NCBI RefSeq assembly: GCF_024029775.1
Contig: NZ_CP097122.1
Location: 554,501 to 618,500, forward strand
Source of the DNA: Fructobacillus americanaquae
GTDB lineage: Bacteria; Bacillota; Bacilli; Lactobacillales; Lactobacillaceae
Direction of reading: 5' to 3'
Length of the DNA stretch: 64,000 bases
The translations under genes were made by a program, and so were the position numbers. The notes under the pieces are model-generated. The model worked only from the letters and a program-made list of their open reading frames with translations, ran no database searches and was not told where the DNA came from. Positions 35,480 to 44,206 of the stretch are shown piece after piece (position 1 is the stretch's first letter; each line of letters opens with the position of its first letter).

Positions 35480-37753
35480 TCAGTTTTTCTTTTTATTACC
35501 CGGAAAGGCCCAGTTGGTTTTGCCAAAAATCTTCAGCATTGCTGGCACGAAGAGCAAACGGATAATAAAGGCATCAAAGAAGATACCAAAGGCTAAGGCC
35601 AAGGCCAAAGACTTGATGGTTGGACTAGAGTTCAAAGCAAATGATCCAAAGACCGCCATCATAATCAAAGCTGCCGTGACCACAATTGGACCAGAATCCT
35701 GCATGGCAACTGTCACTGCTCGGTCGTTATCACCTGTTTTCAGATACTCCTCACGAGCTCGTGAAACCATAAAGACTTCGTAATCCATCGCCAAACCAAA
35801 GAGAATGGCCGTGACGATAATTGGTAAGAAGGAAAGGATGGGTGCTGCCTTGGCGACACCAAAGACTTCCTTTAAGAATCCTTCCTGAATAACCAATGTA
35901 GTAAAGCCAAAGGAAGCCAAGAGCGATAGACCAAAACCAGCCATCGCTACCGCTGGAACAATGAAAGAGCGGAAGACAACCATTAACAAGATAAAGGCCA
36001 AAACAATAATCGTGAAGACAAAGATTGGTGTCGCGTTATTCAGCTTTTTGGTAATATCCAAATTGACGGCGTTTACTCCAGTCAAGGTAATCTGAGCACC
36101 GTACTTTGCTTTCGTCGTGTTGTCTGAATAATCCTGAATCTTGTGGACTAGATTAGTTGTCTCAACTGCTTCAGACCCCTTCTTTGGAATAACGACTAAC
36201 AGCGCATACTTGCCATCTGCAGAAATCTGATAAGGCTTAGTTGCCTGCGCCATAATCACTTGCTTGATTTGAGCGGCTGTCTGATCTTTTTGCGCCTGAG
36301 TTGGCAGTTGTCCAGTTGTTTGAGCCTGCAAGGCCATCTTTTGTTGGGCCTCTTGTGTCAGCTGCGTCTGCAAGGTCGCTGCCTTTTGCTGGTCAACTGA
36401 CAAAGGTGACAATGTCTTTGTACCAGAGAGGCCAGTCAAATGACTGGCAATCTTGGCAACATTGGCCTCGTTAACCGCAGCTGATTGGTCGGTGTCTAAT
36501 TTAACAACAGCAATCAATGGTGAATTAATCCCCTCACCAAACTTATCAGAAATCATGTCATAAGCCTGACGTTCCGTTTGCTTTTCTGGCAAAGAGCCGT
36601 TGTAAGGCATTCCCAAACGCATATTTTGCGCCGGCAAACCAATACCAATCAAAACCAATACGGCAACAATTACCACCAGCCATGGGTGGCTCGTCAAAAA
36701 CTTCGTCAACTTGGCTGGGCTCTTGGCCATGTGATCGACCGTCTTGGTATTTGGTCGAATAAACTTAGCACAGGCCGCAATCAAAGCTGGCAAGAAAGTC
36801 AACGCTGACAACACGGCAATGGCCACCGCAACAGCAGCAGCAAAGCCCATGGTTGTCACGAATTCAATGCCAGCAAAGGACAAGCCACAAACAGCGATAA
36901 TAACCGTCACACCGGCAAAAATAACGGACTTGCCGGCTTCTGACAAGGCATTTCCTAAGGCCAGTTTTTGGTCACCGTTTGTCTCGGCCAAATCAGTCCG
37001 GTAGCGGTTCAAGATAAAGAGCGCATAATCGATTCCAACTGCTAAGGCCAACATCACAGACAAAGTCTCAGCTACATTGGCAAGGGTTGCAAAATTCGTT
37101 CCAATGATCACGAGGAACAAGCCAGTCACCAAGCCAACCAGGGCAGAGACAATTGGCATTCCAGCAGTAATAAAGGAGCGGAATAGTACGAACAACAAGG
37201 CAAAGGCGATCACAACCCCAATGATTTCGGAAGAACCACCGATTTCAAACGGCTTTAGCTGGACGGTGCCAGTGTAAGCAACCTTTGTCCCACTGGTCTT
37301 CACTCGATCATCAAAGATAGAACGAATACCGGTAATCGTGCTATGGGACACTGATGTTGAGTTTGCTTTGAAGGTAATATCGACATAGGTAGTCGTATTA
37401 TCAGAACTAACAGTATTGTTGGTATAAGGGTTGGCAATCGTCTTAATATCAGCAGCATACTTGTCCTGAACCTTGGCAATGGCCTTGGCAACATCCGCCT
37501 TGGTCTTTTCATCAGTGATCCCTTGCTGATTTTGAACGACAACCTTTAACGTACCACTGTTAGGATTCTGATGAAATTCCCGTTCCAGGGTACTTTGGAT
37601 ATTTGTTGATGGGACGCCACTAATCGTCAAATTTTCTGAAAAATGCGAACCGAGACCGATGGCACCGCCACCGACAACGATAATGGCCGCCAACCAAATC
37701 AGGAAGGTCTTCACTTTATTTTCATAAATCCATTCCCCAAGTTTTTTGAGCAT
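35480..37753 (-). CDS. MMPL/RND-family membrane exporter, copy 2
   Basis: 757 aa, homologous along its whole length to the exporter at 32468 (same LGEWIYENK start, same LAVGIDYALFILNRYR and GLAMDYEVFMVSRAREEY helices, same Gln/Ala-rich external coil, same WAFPGNK end). The two are products of a module duplication that also copied the TetR. Divergence is moderate, mostly in the external domains, which hints at different cargo. Confidence 0.9.
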   Translation of the reverse strand: MLKKLGEWIYENKVKTFLIWLAAIIVVGGGAIGLGSHFSENLTISGVPSTNIQSTLEREFHQNPNSGTLKVVVQNQQGITDEKTKADVAKAIAKVQDKYAADIKTIANPYTNNTVSSDNTTTYVDITFKANSTSVSHSTITGIRSIFDDRVKTSGTKVAYTGTVQLKPFEIGGSSEIIGVVIAFALLFVLFRSFITAGMPIVSALVGLVTGLFLVIIGTNFATLANVAETLSVMLALAVGIDYALFILNRYRTDLAETNGDQKLALGNALSEAGKSVIFAGVTVIIAVCGLSFAGIEFVTTMGFAAAVAVAIAVLSALTFLPALIAACAKFIRPNTKTVDHMAKSPAKLTKFLTSHPWLVVIVAVLVLIGIGLPAQNMRLGMPYNGSLPEKQTERQAYDMISDKFGEGINSPLIAVVKLDTDQSAAVNEANVAKIASHLTGLSGTKTLSPLSVDQQKAATLQTQLTQEAQQKMALQAQTTGQLPTQAQKDQTAAQIKQVIMAQATKPYQISADGKYALLVVIPKKGSEAVETTNLVHKIQDYSDNTTKAKYGAQITLTGVNAVNLDITKKLNNATPIFVFTIIVLAFILLMVVFRSFIVPAVAMAGFGLSLLASFGFTTLVIQEGFLKEVFGVAKAAPILSFLPIIVTAILFGLAMDYEVFMVSRAREEYLKTGDNDRAVTVAMQDSGPIVVTAALIMMAVFGSFALNSSPTIKSLALALAFGIFFDAFIIRLLFVPAMLKIFGKTNWAFPGNKKKN

Positions 37754-37842
37754 TACTTCTCCTCCTTTTTAATCATCATGAACATTTTAGTGATTAATTT
37801 AGAAGATTTGAAGAGTCAAAAAATGTTACACTGTTTTAAAAT

Positions 37843-37866
37843 GCAACAAAAATAAAAAAATGTTGC
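37843..37866. promoter_or_regulatory. Candidate TetR operator
   Basis: GCAACA (37843-37848) and TGTTGC (37861-37866) form an inverted repeat around an A-rich spacer in the divergent region between MMPL 2 and TetR 2. Flanking AAAA(T)/TTTT extends the symmetry. Binding is inferred from position. Confidence 0.4.
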
Positions 37867-37890
37867 TTTTAGCGGGGGTGGGAAACTTTT

Positions 37891-38418
37891 ATGGAAAATA
37901 AACGATACGATTTAATGCATCGCCACCTATTGCTGACTACTGGCGAATTGCTCCATGACATCCCCTTTTCCAAAATAAAAGTGAAGGAAATTTGTGATGC
38001 TGCAGAGGTCAATCGCAACACATTTTACCGTCATTTTGTGGATAAGTATGTACTTTTGGATGAATTATTAAATACAAGTGTTCAATCAATCTATGCAACA
38101 CTCGACCTTGACCAGTTTAAAAAGTTTCCGTTTGAAACCATTAAAACCTTCCACTTTGATGGTACTATCGAAGTTTTAGAATTCCAACTACAGGACCGTG
38201 CCTTTGAGGACTTATTTTATAAGTCAATTTTTAAAGCCCTTTCCACTGTCACAACAGATCAAGAGTTACTCTGGTTAATCGGCAACCTCTACGTTGTCCA
38301 GCTATGGAATACCAGTCGCGATACTCCATATGATTTGCGTCGTGACTACCATCTTCTCGATCAAATTGTAGCCAACAAGCAGTTTCCGACAGCGAATGCT
38401 AGCAGCCATAGCAAGTAA
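37891..38418 (+). CDS. TetR-family regulator, copy 2
   Basis: A 175-aa paralog of the TetR at 34866, with HTH FSKIKVKEICDAAEVNRNTFYRHFVDKYVLLD. It is divergent from MMPL exporter 2 with a 137-bp gap containing an inverted repeat, consistent with repression of that exporter. It ends in a long terminator hairpin. Confidence 0.88.
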   Translation: MENKRYDLMHRHLLLTTGELLHDIPFSKIKVKEICDAAEVNRNTFYRHFVDKYVLLDELLNTSVQSIYATLDLDQFKKFPFETIKTFHFDGTIEVLEFQLQDRAFEDLFYKSIFKALSTVTTDQELLWLIGNLYVVQLWNTSRDTPYDLRRDYHLLDQIVANKQFPTANASSHSK

Positions 38419-38496
38419 AAAACGCCCAACAGGTACCGTTCATTTGAAAGTTAACTTTTCTTTCAGCTGAACGGCAAAACTGTTGGGTGTTTTTTT
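38417..38496 (+). terminator. Terminator of TetR 2
   Basis: Long hairpin: outer AAAAAACGCCCAACAG/CTGTTGGGTGTTTTTT and inner CCGTTCA/TGAACGG stems with a T run. The minus-strand 38-aa gene stops inside its T run. Confidence 0.82.
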
Positions 38497-38611
38497 AACA
38501 CCAATAGGAAATGAGAGCCAGTGTAAAAAATATAGCACCAATCAGCATAATAGCGACCACAACGATTAGTTCAATTAAAAATCTACTATAATTTTTATCG
38601 TCATCCGACAT
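38495..38611 (-). CDS. Possible 38-aa single-span membrane protein
   Basis: Minus-strand frame from ATG 38611 with a G-rich AGGGGG upstream. The product MSDDDKNYSRFLIELIVVVA continues into a strongly hydrophobic helix (IMLIGAIFFTLALIS) and ends YWC. An acidic head plus one membrane span is typical of real small membrane proteins. No family is recognised and no promoter was identified. Confidence 0.45.
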   Translation of the reverse strand: MSDDDKNYSRFLIELIVVVAIMLIGAIFFTLALISYWC

Positions 38612-38910
38612 CCGGTCCCCCTACTTTGTCTATCTCAATCCATTTTTACCAGCAGATATTACTCAAAAAGTTAGCAATCACTCTTTCAATATTTTAACAA
38701 TTTCTCTCAAATACAACAACAAAGTTACGTGATGAGCGAACTCGTGCAATAAACGAAAGACTTATGCCGATTAATTTTTGCCGTTCTCATGAGAATACCA
38801 GTTGCAGTTGCTAAACCAGCTTATCAGTATCAAGCTCGACTAATGCCAGACATTCTGCCAATTTTCTGACCGTTCTGGCGGTTTTTATATCTTTTAAAGT
38901 GGAAACCTGC

Positions 38911-39038
38911 TACAATATTAGTACCGTATTGGAGTTATATCCGGCTTTTAACGCTAGCCGAGTCTCTACCGCCCGGCAAAAAGGGCGACTATCACCAAGG
39001 GTTTTTTGAGCACGCTTGGGTACTGCGTGCTTTTTTTG
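38911..39038 (+). promoter_or_regulatory. Variant purine riboswitch and terminator (NCS2 permease leader)
   Basis: An extended -10 TGCTACAAT (to 38916) precedes an aptamer at 38929-39000. Purine-class cores are recognisable: J2/3 GTCTCTACC, P3 as CGCCC/GGGCG, and GACTAT at J3/1 with a C at the position that pairs with guanine or xanthine. P1 can form from TTGG.G.ATA and TATCACCAA. The loops differ from the usual ones: L2 is TTTAACGCT and L3 GGCAAAAA instead of GATATGG and CCGTAAA. A terminator AGCACGC/GCGTGCT plus T7 follows (39009-39038). It presumably turns the permease off when purine is plentiful. Confidence 0.72.
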
Positions 39039-39129
39039 TTGTCTGTGGGATGGGGCTGCTCCAATATTTTTGTTTTTTTATCATAACTTTTGACCAACTG
39101 AGAATGATTGGTCAAACACAGGAGATCTC

Positions 39130-40434
39130 ATGGAAACACCCAACCACCCCCTTCCAAAGTTTCAGGCCCTACTCTTAGGGCTGCAACACGTGCTGGCTAT
39201 GTACGCCGGTTCCATCCTGGTACCACTGCTAATTGGAACGGCCTTGCACTTTAATAGTACGCAACTGGCTTACTTGATTTCAGTGGATATTTTCTGTACC
39301 GGTTTAGCAACACTCTTCCAATTGAAGCAAACTCCCATCACCGGTATCGCTTTGCCCGTTGTTTTGGGTTCATCAATTCAAGCAGTTTCACCATTAATTA
39401 ACATCGGCTCAAGCCTCGGTTGGGGTGCCATGTATGGGGCCACAATCGTGGCTGGCCTTTTCGTTATCTTGATTGCCGGAACCTTCGCCCGCCTGCGCGC
39501 CTTCTTCCCACCAGTCGTTACTGGTTCATTGATTACCGTTATTGGTTTAAGTTTGATTCCAATCGCCCTGCAAAACTGGGGTGGCGGTAGCTTAACGGCC
39601 AAATCATTCGGTGAATGGCAAAACCTTCTAATTGGTTTTGTGACCATCGTTTTAACATTGCTCTTAATGAAGCTGGCAAAGGGCTTCTTAAAGGCCATTG
39701 CCGTCTTGATGGGCATTATTTTAGGAACCCTGTTCGCAGCCGTCCTCGGCCGTGTGTCATTGACACCAGTTGCTGACGCTGCCTGGTTCCACCTTCCCCA
39801 ACCATTTTTTTTGGGAACACCAACTTTCTCATGGTCTGCCTCATTGACGATGATAATCATCGTCTTAACTGCTATGGTCGAAGCTACCGGCGTTTACTTT
39901 GCCTTGGCCGATTTGACTGGTAAAAAATTAGAACAAAAGGACTTGGCCCGTGGTTACCGCGCCGAAGGGTTCGCCGTTGTCCTTTCTGGAATTTTCAATA
40001 CCTTCCCTTACTCCACCTTCTCACAAAACGTAGCAGTCGTTCGCCTTTCAGGTGTGAAGACCAAGCAACCCATTTACTATGCCGCTTGCTTGCTCTTGGT
40101 TTTGGGACTGTTACCAAAGTTTGGTGCCCTGGCTACCATCATTCCTTCAGCCGTTCTAGGTGGGGCCATGATGGTCATGTTCTCAACGATTGCCATTCAA
40201 GGTTTGCAAATCCTCGGTAAGGTCAACTTGAACAAGGAAGGCAACCTTTTGACGGCCGGCTTATCAATCGGTGCTGGCTTGGGCATTAGTTCAGTGCCAA
40301 CCCTCTTGGCCCACTTGCCAGAGCAATTGCAGATGGTGATGACCAACGGCGTCGTCATGACGACTGTTGTGGCCGTTGGCCTTAACTTGCTTTTAAACGG
40401 TTGGCCGAAGGCTGCTCAAGCCGATAACGCTTAA
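39130..40434 (+). CDS. pbuX: NCS2 nucleobase permease (xanthine/uracil type)
   Basis: A 434-aa proton-coupled nucleobase importer with about 14 hydrophobic segments. NCS2 features: FQALLLGLQHVLAMYAGSI at the N-terminus, the substrate-site FNTFPYSTFSQNVAVVRLSGVKTK, and the VEATGVYFALAD helix. The sequence fits the xanthine permease branch better than UraA, and the purine riboswitch and nearby xpt agree. Exact substrate is inference. AGGAG precedes ATG 39130. Confidence 0.9.
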   Translation: METPNHPLPKFQALLLGLQHVLAMYAGSILVPLLIGTALHFNSTQLAYLISVDIFCTGLATLFQLKQTPITGIALPVVLGSSIQAVSPLINIGSSLGWGAMYGATIVAGLFVILIAGTFARLRAFFPPVVTGSLITVIGLSLIPIALQNWGGGSLTAKSFGEWQNLLIGFVTIVLTLLLMKLAKGFLKAIAVLMGIILGTLFAAVLGRVSLTPVADAAWFHLPQPFFLGTPTFSWSASLTMIIIVLTAMVEATGVYFALADLTGKKLEQKDLARGYRAEGFAVVLSGIFNTFPYSTFSQNVAVVRLSGVKTKQPIYYAACLLLVLGLLPKFGALATIIPSAVLGGAMMVMFSTIAIQGLQILGKVNLNKEGNLLTAGLSIGAGLGISSVPTLLAHLPEQLQMVMTNGVVMTTVVAVGLNLLLNGWPKAAQADNA

Positions 40435-40445
40435 GTTTACCATCT

Positions 40446-40522
40446 AAAAAATCTGCTGTTCCCCCAGGCGAAAAATCAGTCTCACTGATAACCAAACTGG
40501 GTACAAGGACAACAGATTTTTT
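40446..40522 (+). terminator. Terminator of the permease
   Basis: AAAAAATCTG.TGTT/AACAGATTTTTT long hairpin with an internal CAGT/ACTG stem and T run. Confidence 0.78.
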
Positions 40523-40567
40523 CTTTTTTCCACACTCCTTTGATTGGTCCTACCTATTCTGGCGTCC

Positions 40568-40597
40568 AAAAAAAAGGCCTGCGGGTAGGCAGGCCTG
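40568..40597 (-). terminator. Terminator of the CPBP protease gene
   Basis: AGGCCTGC/GCAGGCCT hairpin, with T8 on the minus strand. Confidence 0.88.
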
Positions 40598-40615
40598 ATT
40601 TGATCAAAGATAAAA

Positions 40616-41410
40616 TTAGTGTTGAAGTAGGGTAATAATCGAGATGACTTGGATCCAGCCATTGTGGAAAACGTGCATGATAATCGAGGATGACAACTTA
40701 TCCGTTTTCTTGTATACGTAAGCCAACGAAAACCCGACAATGGCATACGGTGGCAGGTCTAAAAGTGAGACCCAAGTGTAGGAACTCAGGTGATAAAAAC
40801 CAAAGGACAAGGCCGACAGCACAACAACCAGCCAGGGAAATTTCACTGACTTGAAATAGCGGAAAAAGAGTCCACGGAACAGGATTTCTTCCATCACCGG
40901 TCCTAAGAAGACAATAATCAGTGAAAACATTACCAATGAATAATGGCCACCGACCTGCATGATATTATCAATGGCGGCTTGATTTTCCGTCGTCCCATGG
41001 GTCAACTTATAAAAGAACAAAATTTCAATTTCGTTCCAGATGACCATCCCCGACCAACCTAGGAGATAAGCTGCAATGATCGTCCCAAATTCTGACTTGG
41101 TGGGCCAGGCAATCGTTTTCAAAGAAAAAGATAATTTGGCCTTGTTCGCTTTCATGGCCTGCAGCCCAAAGCGTACAAAACAGTAGGCTAAACCAAGACC
41201 CAGTATCAGAACCGCATAGCGGTGCTGACCAGAAAAATAGACCGACCCCTGGATAAAGACCATTGCTGCATATTCCAGGGCAAAGAAGCCCAAAAAGGCC
41301 GCCAAATTTAATAGAAAGGTTTTGGTAAGCCTCATCCACTTGATGAGCTTGTCTTGCTGATTTGGTAGCCACCTCATCAACTTGATGAGCTTATTTTGCT
41401 GATTTCGCAT
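40616..41410 (-). CDS. CPBP-family intramembrane metalloprotease (CAAX protease-like)
   Basis: About 264 aa from ATG 41410, the only in-frame start with a good ribosome site (GAGGA at 8 bp); in-frame ATGs also lie at 41485, 41425, 41377 and 41335. Seven or so hydrophobic segments. Abi/CPBP motifs: GPVMEEILFRGLFFRYF (EExxxR), SFGFYHLS (FxxxH) and MHVFHNGW (HxxxN). In lactobacilli, members act in bacteriocin immunity or peptide processing; the role here is unknown. A 42-bp tandem duplication covers the first codons. Confidence 0.85.
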   Translation of the reverse strand: MRNQQNKLIKLMRWLPNQQDKLIKWMRLTKTFLLNLAAFLGFFALEYAAMVFIQGSVYFSGQHRYAVLILGLGLAYCFVRFGLQAMKANKAKLSFSLKTIAWPTKSEFGTIIAAYLLGWSGMVIWNEIEILFFYKLTHGTTENQAAIDNIMQVGGHYSLVMFSLIIVFLGPVMEEILFRGLFFRYFKSVKFPWLVVVLSALSFGFYHLSSYTWVSLLDLPPYAIVGFSLAYVYKKTDKLSSSIIMHVFHNGWIQVISIITLLQH

Positions 41411-41414
41411 CCAC
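41331..41414. repeat. Two tandem 42-bp repeats at the 5' end of the CPBP gene
   Basis: 41331-41372 and 41373-41414 match at 36 of 42 positions. Each copy encodes NQQxKLIKxMR. Because the unit is a multiple of 3, the duplication extends the N-terminus in frame and provides several ATG starts. Confidence 0.85.
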
Positions 41415-41551
41415 GTAATCCTCATTTCATTAGTTTTTAATGTACCATATCTCTTGCAGAATGCCAACTTTTGCCCTTGTAGCAAGCTTTTCCCCTTGGT
41501 AAAATATTAATTAGATTGCCGCTTGTAAGCGGCCTTGAAAAAGGAGTCCTC

Positions 41552-42133
41552 ATGAAGGAATTAGAAGCACGAATTAAAGAAGACGGCCGCGTCTTGGGCG
41601 CTGATATTTTGAAGGTTGATTCCTTTTTAAACCATCAAATCGATCCTAAGCTGATGCAGGCCATGGGTGCCGAATTTGCCCGTCTCTTCAAAGACCAGGA
41701 CATTACGAAGGTGATCACAGTCGAAGCCTCTGGCATCGCCCCAGCCGTGATGGCGGGCTTGAGTCTTGGCGTACCCGTCGTCTTTGCACGCAAATCAAAG
41801 TCGCGCATTCTCTCAGATGATGCCTACACCGCTGACGTCTACTCATATACAAAGCAAAGAAGCAACCAAATCAGAATTGATAAGCGTTTCTTATCAGCCG
41901 CGGACAACGTCTTACTAATCGACGACTTCCTCGCCAACGGCCAGGCATTGTTAGGCATGAAGGCTTTAGCTGATGAGGCGGGTGCGACAATCGTCGGGGC
42001 CGGCATTGTAATTGAAAAGTCATTCCAACCTGGACGCCAAGCTGCCATCGAAGCCGGCTTAACGAATATTCACTCTTTGGCTAAGATTGCCGCCTTTGAA
42101 GACGGGCAAGTCATTTTTGACGACCTGGACTAA
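41552..42133 (+). CDS. xpt: Xanthine phosphoribosyltransferase
   Basis: About 193 aa from ATG 41552 (AAGGAG at 5-6 bp). It converts xanthine and PRPP to XMP. The PRPP-binding [16 protein letters not shown] lies near residue 125, and the N-terminal [12 protein letters not shown]...[11 protein letters not shown] matches Xpt. Together with the upstream permease it forms a xanthine salvage pair, though the CPBP gene on the other strand separates them. Confidence 0.94.
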   Translation: MKELEARIKEDGRVLGADILKVDSFLNHQIDPKLMQAMGAEFARLFKDQDITKVITVEASGIAPAVMAGLSLGVPVVFARKSKSRILSDDAYTADVYSYTKQRSNQIRIDKRFLSAADNVLLIDDFLANGQALLGMKALADEAGATIVGAGIVIEKSFQPGRQAAIEAGLTNIHSLAKIAAFEDGQVIFDDLD

Positions 42134-42302
42134 GCCTAGGTCATGTCAACACAATTCAAACTAGACTGTCCCTGCCCCCTTTGACAATGCTTGGTACCGT
42201 TAATTAATCTGTTTGCTTAGTCATCGGTACTTTTTTATTATCACTACAGTCACTCTGTATCGCAAAAATTCCTATCGAAAAATCAATTTTCATAGAAGAA
42301 AT

Positions 42303-42338
42303 AAAGCCATTGACCAGCTATCTGGCCAATGGCTTTTT
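42303..42338. terminator. Hairpin between xpt and the DUF805 cluster
   Basis: AAAGCCATTG.CCAG/CTGG.CAATGGCTTT stem with a stronger T run on the plus strand. It can end transcripts from both sides; the DUF805 stop codon overlaps its edge. Confidence 0.75.
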
Positions 42339-42825
42339 AAATTTTATTAAAAGTCCCCGTCGGTAAAATTTTAATCAAAAAATCTGCCAATACCAACACT
42401 AGTAAGGCGGGAATTAGCCACAGGGGCATACTGATATTACTTTCATAGACCTTCGTTTGATAGTAGTAACCGACTAAAGATAGAAAAATTGCTACTGGTT
42501 CAATAATAAAAGCCCAGGAGGGTAAGCCCGTATCCCGATAACGTCGATAAGAAATTGACAAAAAAGGAATAAGGTTAAGCAGCCAAAAAACCGTTAATAG
42601 GAAGGTTACCAGGACTAACGTCACTAGGACGACCCAATAGGCCTTCGAGTTGTCAGCAACGGACGCAACTGTTTGCACCAAGTTGCTCAACAAGTACAAG
42701 ACCAACCAATAACCCAGCAGACTAATCGCTGAGTTAATGAACATGACCGACCAATACTCCGAGCGAGAAGTCTGACCCCTAAAATGAAAATAATCTTCCC
42801 AGTATTTTTTGTATGATTGTATCAA
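42337..42825 (-). CDS. DUF805 membrane protein 1
   Basis: About 162 aa if started at TTG 42825, which aligns LIQSYKKYWEDYFHF with the starts of its three neighbours (MVQAYKNYW, MFKAYKKFW, MLSAYKDYW) and has GGGGG 8 bp upstream; a GTG at 42834 is the alternative. The DUF805 pattern is an N-terminal amphipathic AYKxYW...F.G...R.eYW segment, then four membrane helices with ISYRRYRDTGLPSW between the second and third. The function of DUF805 proteins is not established. It is the longest and most diverged of the cluster. Confidence 0.82.
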   Translation of the reverse strand: MIQSYKKYWEDYFHFRGQTSRSEYWSVMFINSAISLLGYWLVLYLLSNLVQTVASVADNSKAYWVVLVTLVLVTFLLTVFWLLNLIPFLSISYRRYRDTGLPSWAFIIEPVAIFLSLVGYYYQTKVYESNISMPLWLIPALLVLVLADFLIKILPTGTFNKI

Positions 42826-42912
42826 CCTTCTCACCCCCTCTCTGTGCCAATCAACCTCGACATTATACCATCAAGAAGCAATCTTAAAAATCCTGATGGC
42901 CGCCTTAACACT

Positions 42913-42937
42913 AAAAAACAGCCCAGCCGGGCTGCTT
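42913..42937 (-). terminator. Terminator of DUF805 gene 2
   Basis: CAGCCC.GC.GGGCTG hairpin with T6 on the minus strand. It lies 11 bp after the stop of the restored reading frame, which supports that frame. Confidence 0.85.
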
Positions 42938-42947
42938 TGCATACCAA

Positions 42948-43449
42948 TCAAGAACGGTGCCGACCGAAGGCATCGGTTGGTGTTAAGTTAATCACCAAGA
43001 TGACAATTTCAACAATGGCCCAAAGAATCATGAGCCAAAGAGAATTTAAGGTACCACTGCCGCCAGCAGCATTATAGGCATCATTTAGTAAAGCTACTAG
43101 CGAAGCCCCTGGCAAGAGGATAGGCTAAAACAACCAGAATAAACCACCAGCCACTTAGGCCAGTGTCAATAATTCGTCGACTTTGCAAAGACAAATTAGG
43201 AATAATTGTTAGCAACTGATACAAAACAACAAAAACAATCACAAAACCAGCTAAACCAGTCGCTGCTTGTGACTGACTGCTATCATTCAAGGCAGAGTCC
43301 AGTGCAGAAAAAATCGAACTGCCGCCAATAGCCGTTGCCACAATGCCAATTAGAATGTTGGCCAAAACAACCCACCAAAAATCAGACCGGGTTGATCGAC
43401 CAGAAAAACTGAAGTACTTCTTCCAATAATCTTTATAAGCAGATAACAT
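42948..43449 (-). pseudogene. DUF805 membrane protein 2, frameshifted
   Basis: Read from ATG 43449 (MLSAYKDYWKKYFSF), the frame stops at 43081 with ARGFASSFTK. Shifting by one base at the GGGG run (plus strand 43106-43109) restores a fourth membrane helix and the family end: IVEIVILVINLTPTDAFGRH, stop at 42948. That end matches its neighbours (VLLVINLAGTNRFARKR, VISVSKTDAF) and leads straight into a terminator. One extra G in the run explains the break. It may be a true mutation, a slippage hot spot or a sequencing error. Confidence 0.8.
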
Positions 43450-43581
43450 ATCCATCCCCCATTTTACTTTTCTCTCAATCGCTTTTATCTTACCACTCTT
43501 CTTCAATAAGAACTACCAAAAAATGACTGATTTTTAAGTGTTTACCATCGTAAGTTAACTTGTCTCAAACGTTATGGTCAG

Positions 43582-43611
43582 ATGAAAAGCCCGACCAACG
43601 GCCAGGCTTCA
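43582..43611 (-). terminator. Terminator of DUF805 gene 3
   Basis: AGCC.GGCCG/CGG.C.GGCT hairpin followed by TTTTC on the minus strand. Confidence 0.65.
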
Positions 43612-43616
43612 AAAAA

Positions 43617-44081
43617 TTAACGTTTTCGTGCAAAGCGATTGGTTCCGGCTAAGTTAATGACCAAGAGAACCAATTCAACCACCGCCAAGGCCAAAAGCAA
43701 GAGGACATTTTGAACAATCGCGTAAGCAATGACTAATGTCCAAGCCACGACCGGAAGGACAAACCAACGGGCGCTCAGTCCAGTATCCAAGATACGGCGG
43801 TATTGCAAGGACAAGTTGGGAATAACGGTTGCTAAACCATAAAACAGTGAAAAAATTAAAGCCAAAGCTGCAATTCCCACAACCCCGAAACCAATGCCGG
43901 AAACACCATCATATAGAAGTTCTTGTGCCAATCCCCAAATGGATCCTCCGGTTAGCAAAAGAACTACAACAGTCAAAAGGAGATTATCAAGGACCACTAG
44001 CCAAAAATCAGCTAGACAAGCCCGCCCAGAAAAGTCCAAATACTTACGCCAATAATTTTTATATGCTTGTACCATCATCAT
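43617..44081 (-). CDS. DUF805 membrane protein 3
   Basis: 154 aa with three clustered start ATGs (44081-44075) behind AAAGG. Residues MVQAYKNYWRKYLDFSGRAC give the DUF805 head, then four helices with LSLQYRRILDTGLSARWFVLP in the loop before helix 3. It has its own terminator, so it is probably an independent transcription unit. Confidence 0.87.
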   Translation of the reverse strand: MMMVQAYKNYWRKYLDFSGRACLADFWLVVLDNLLLTVVVLLLTGGSIWGLAQELLYDGVSGIGFGVVGIAALALIFSLFYGLATVIPNLSLQYRRILDTGLSARWFVLPVVAWTLVIAYAIVQNVLLLLALAVVELVLLVINLAGTNRFARKR

Positions 44082-44150
44082 TGCTATCCGACCTTTCGAG
44101 CCCTCTATTGCTCATTGTAGCACCAGGGTTGCCGAATGTTTAGCATGAAC

Positions 44151-44180
44151 AAAAAAGGACCCACTTCCATGAGTCCTTTC
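44151..44180 (-). terminator. Terminator of DUF805 gene 4
   Basis: AAAGGACTCATGG/...GGGTCCTTTTTT hairpin on the minus strand. Confidence 0.8.
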
Positions 44181-44206
44181 CTGCAACTAACTTTTGTACG
44201 ATGATC

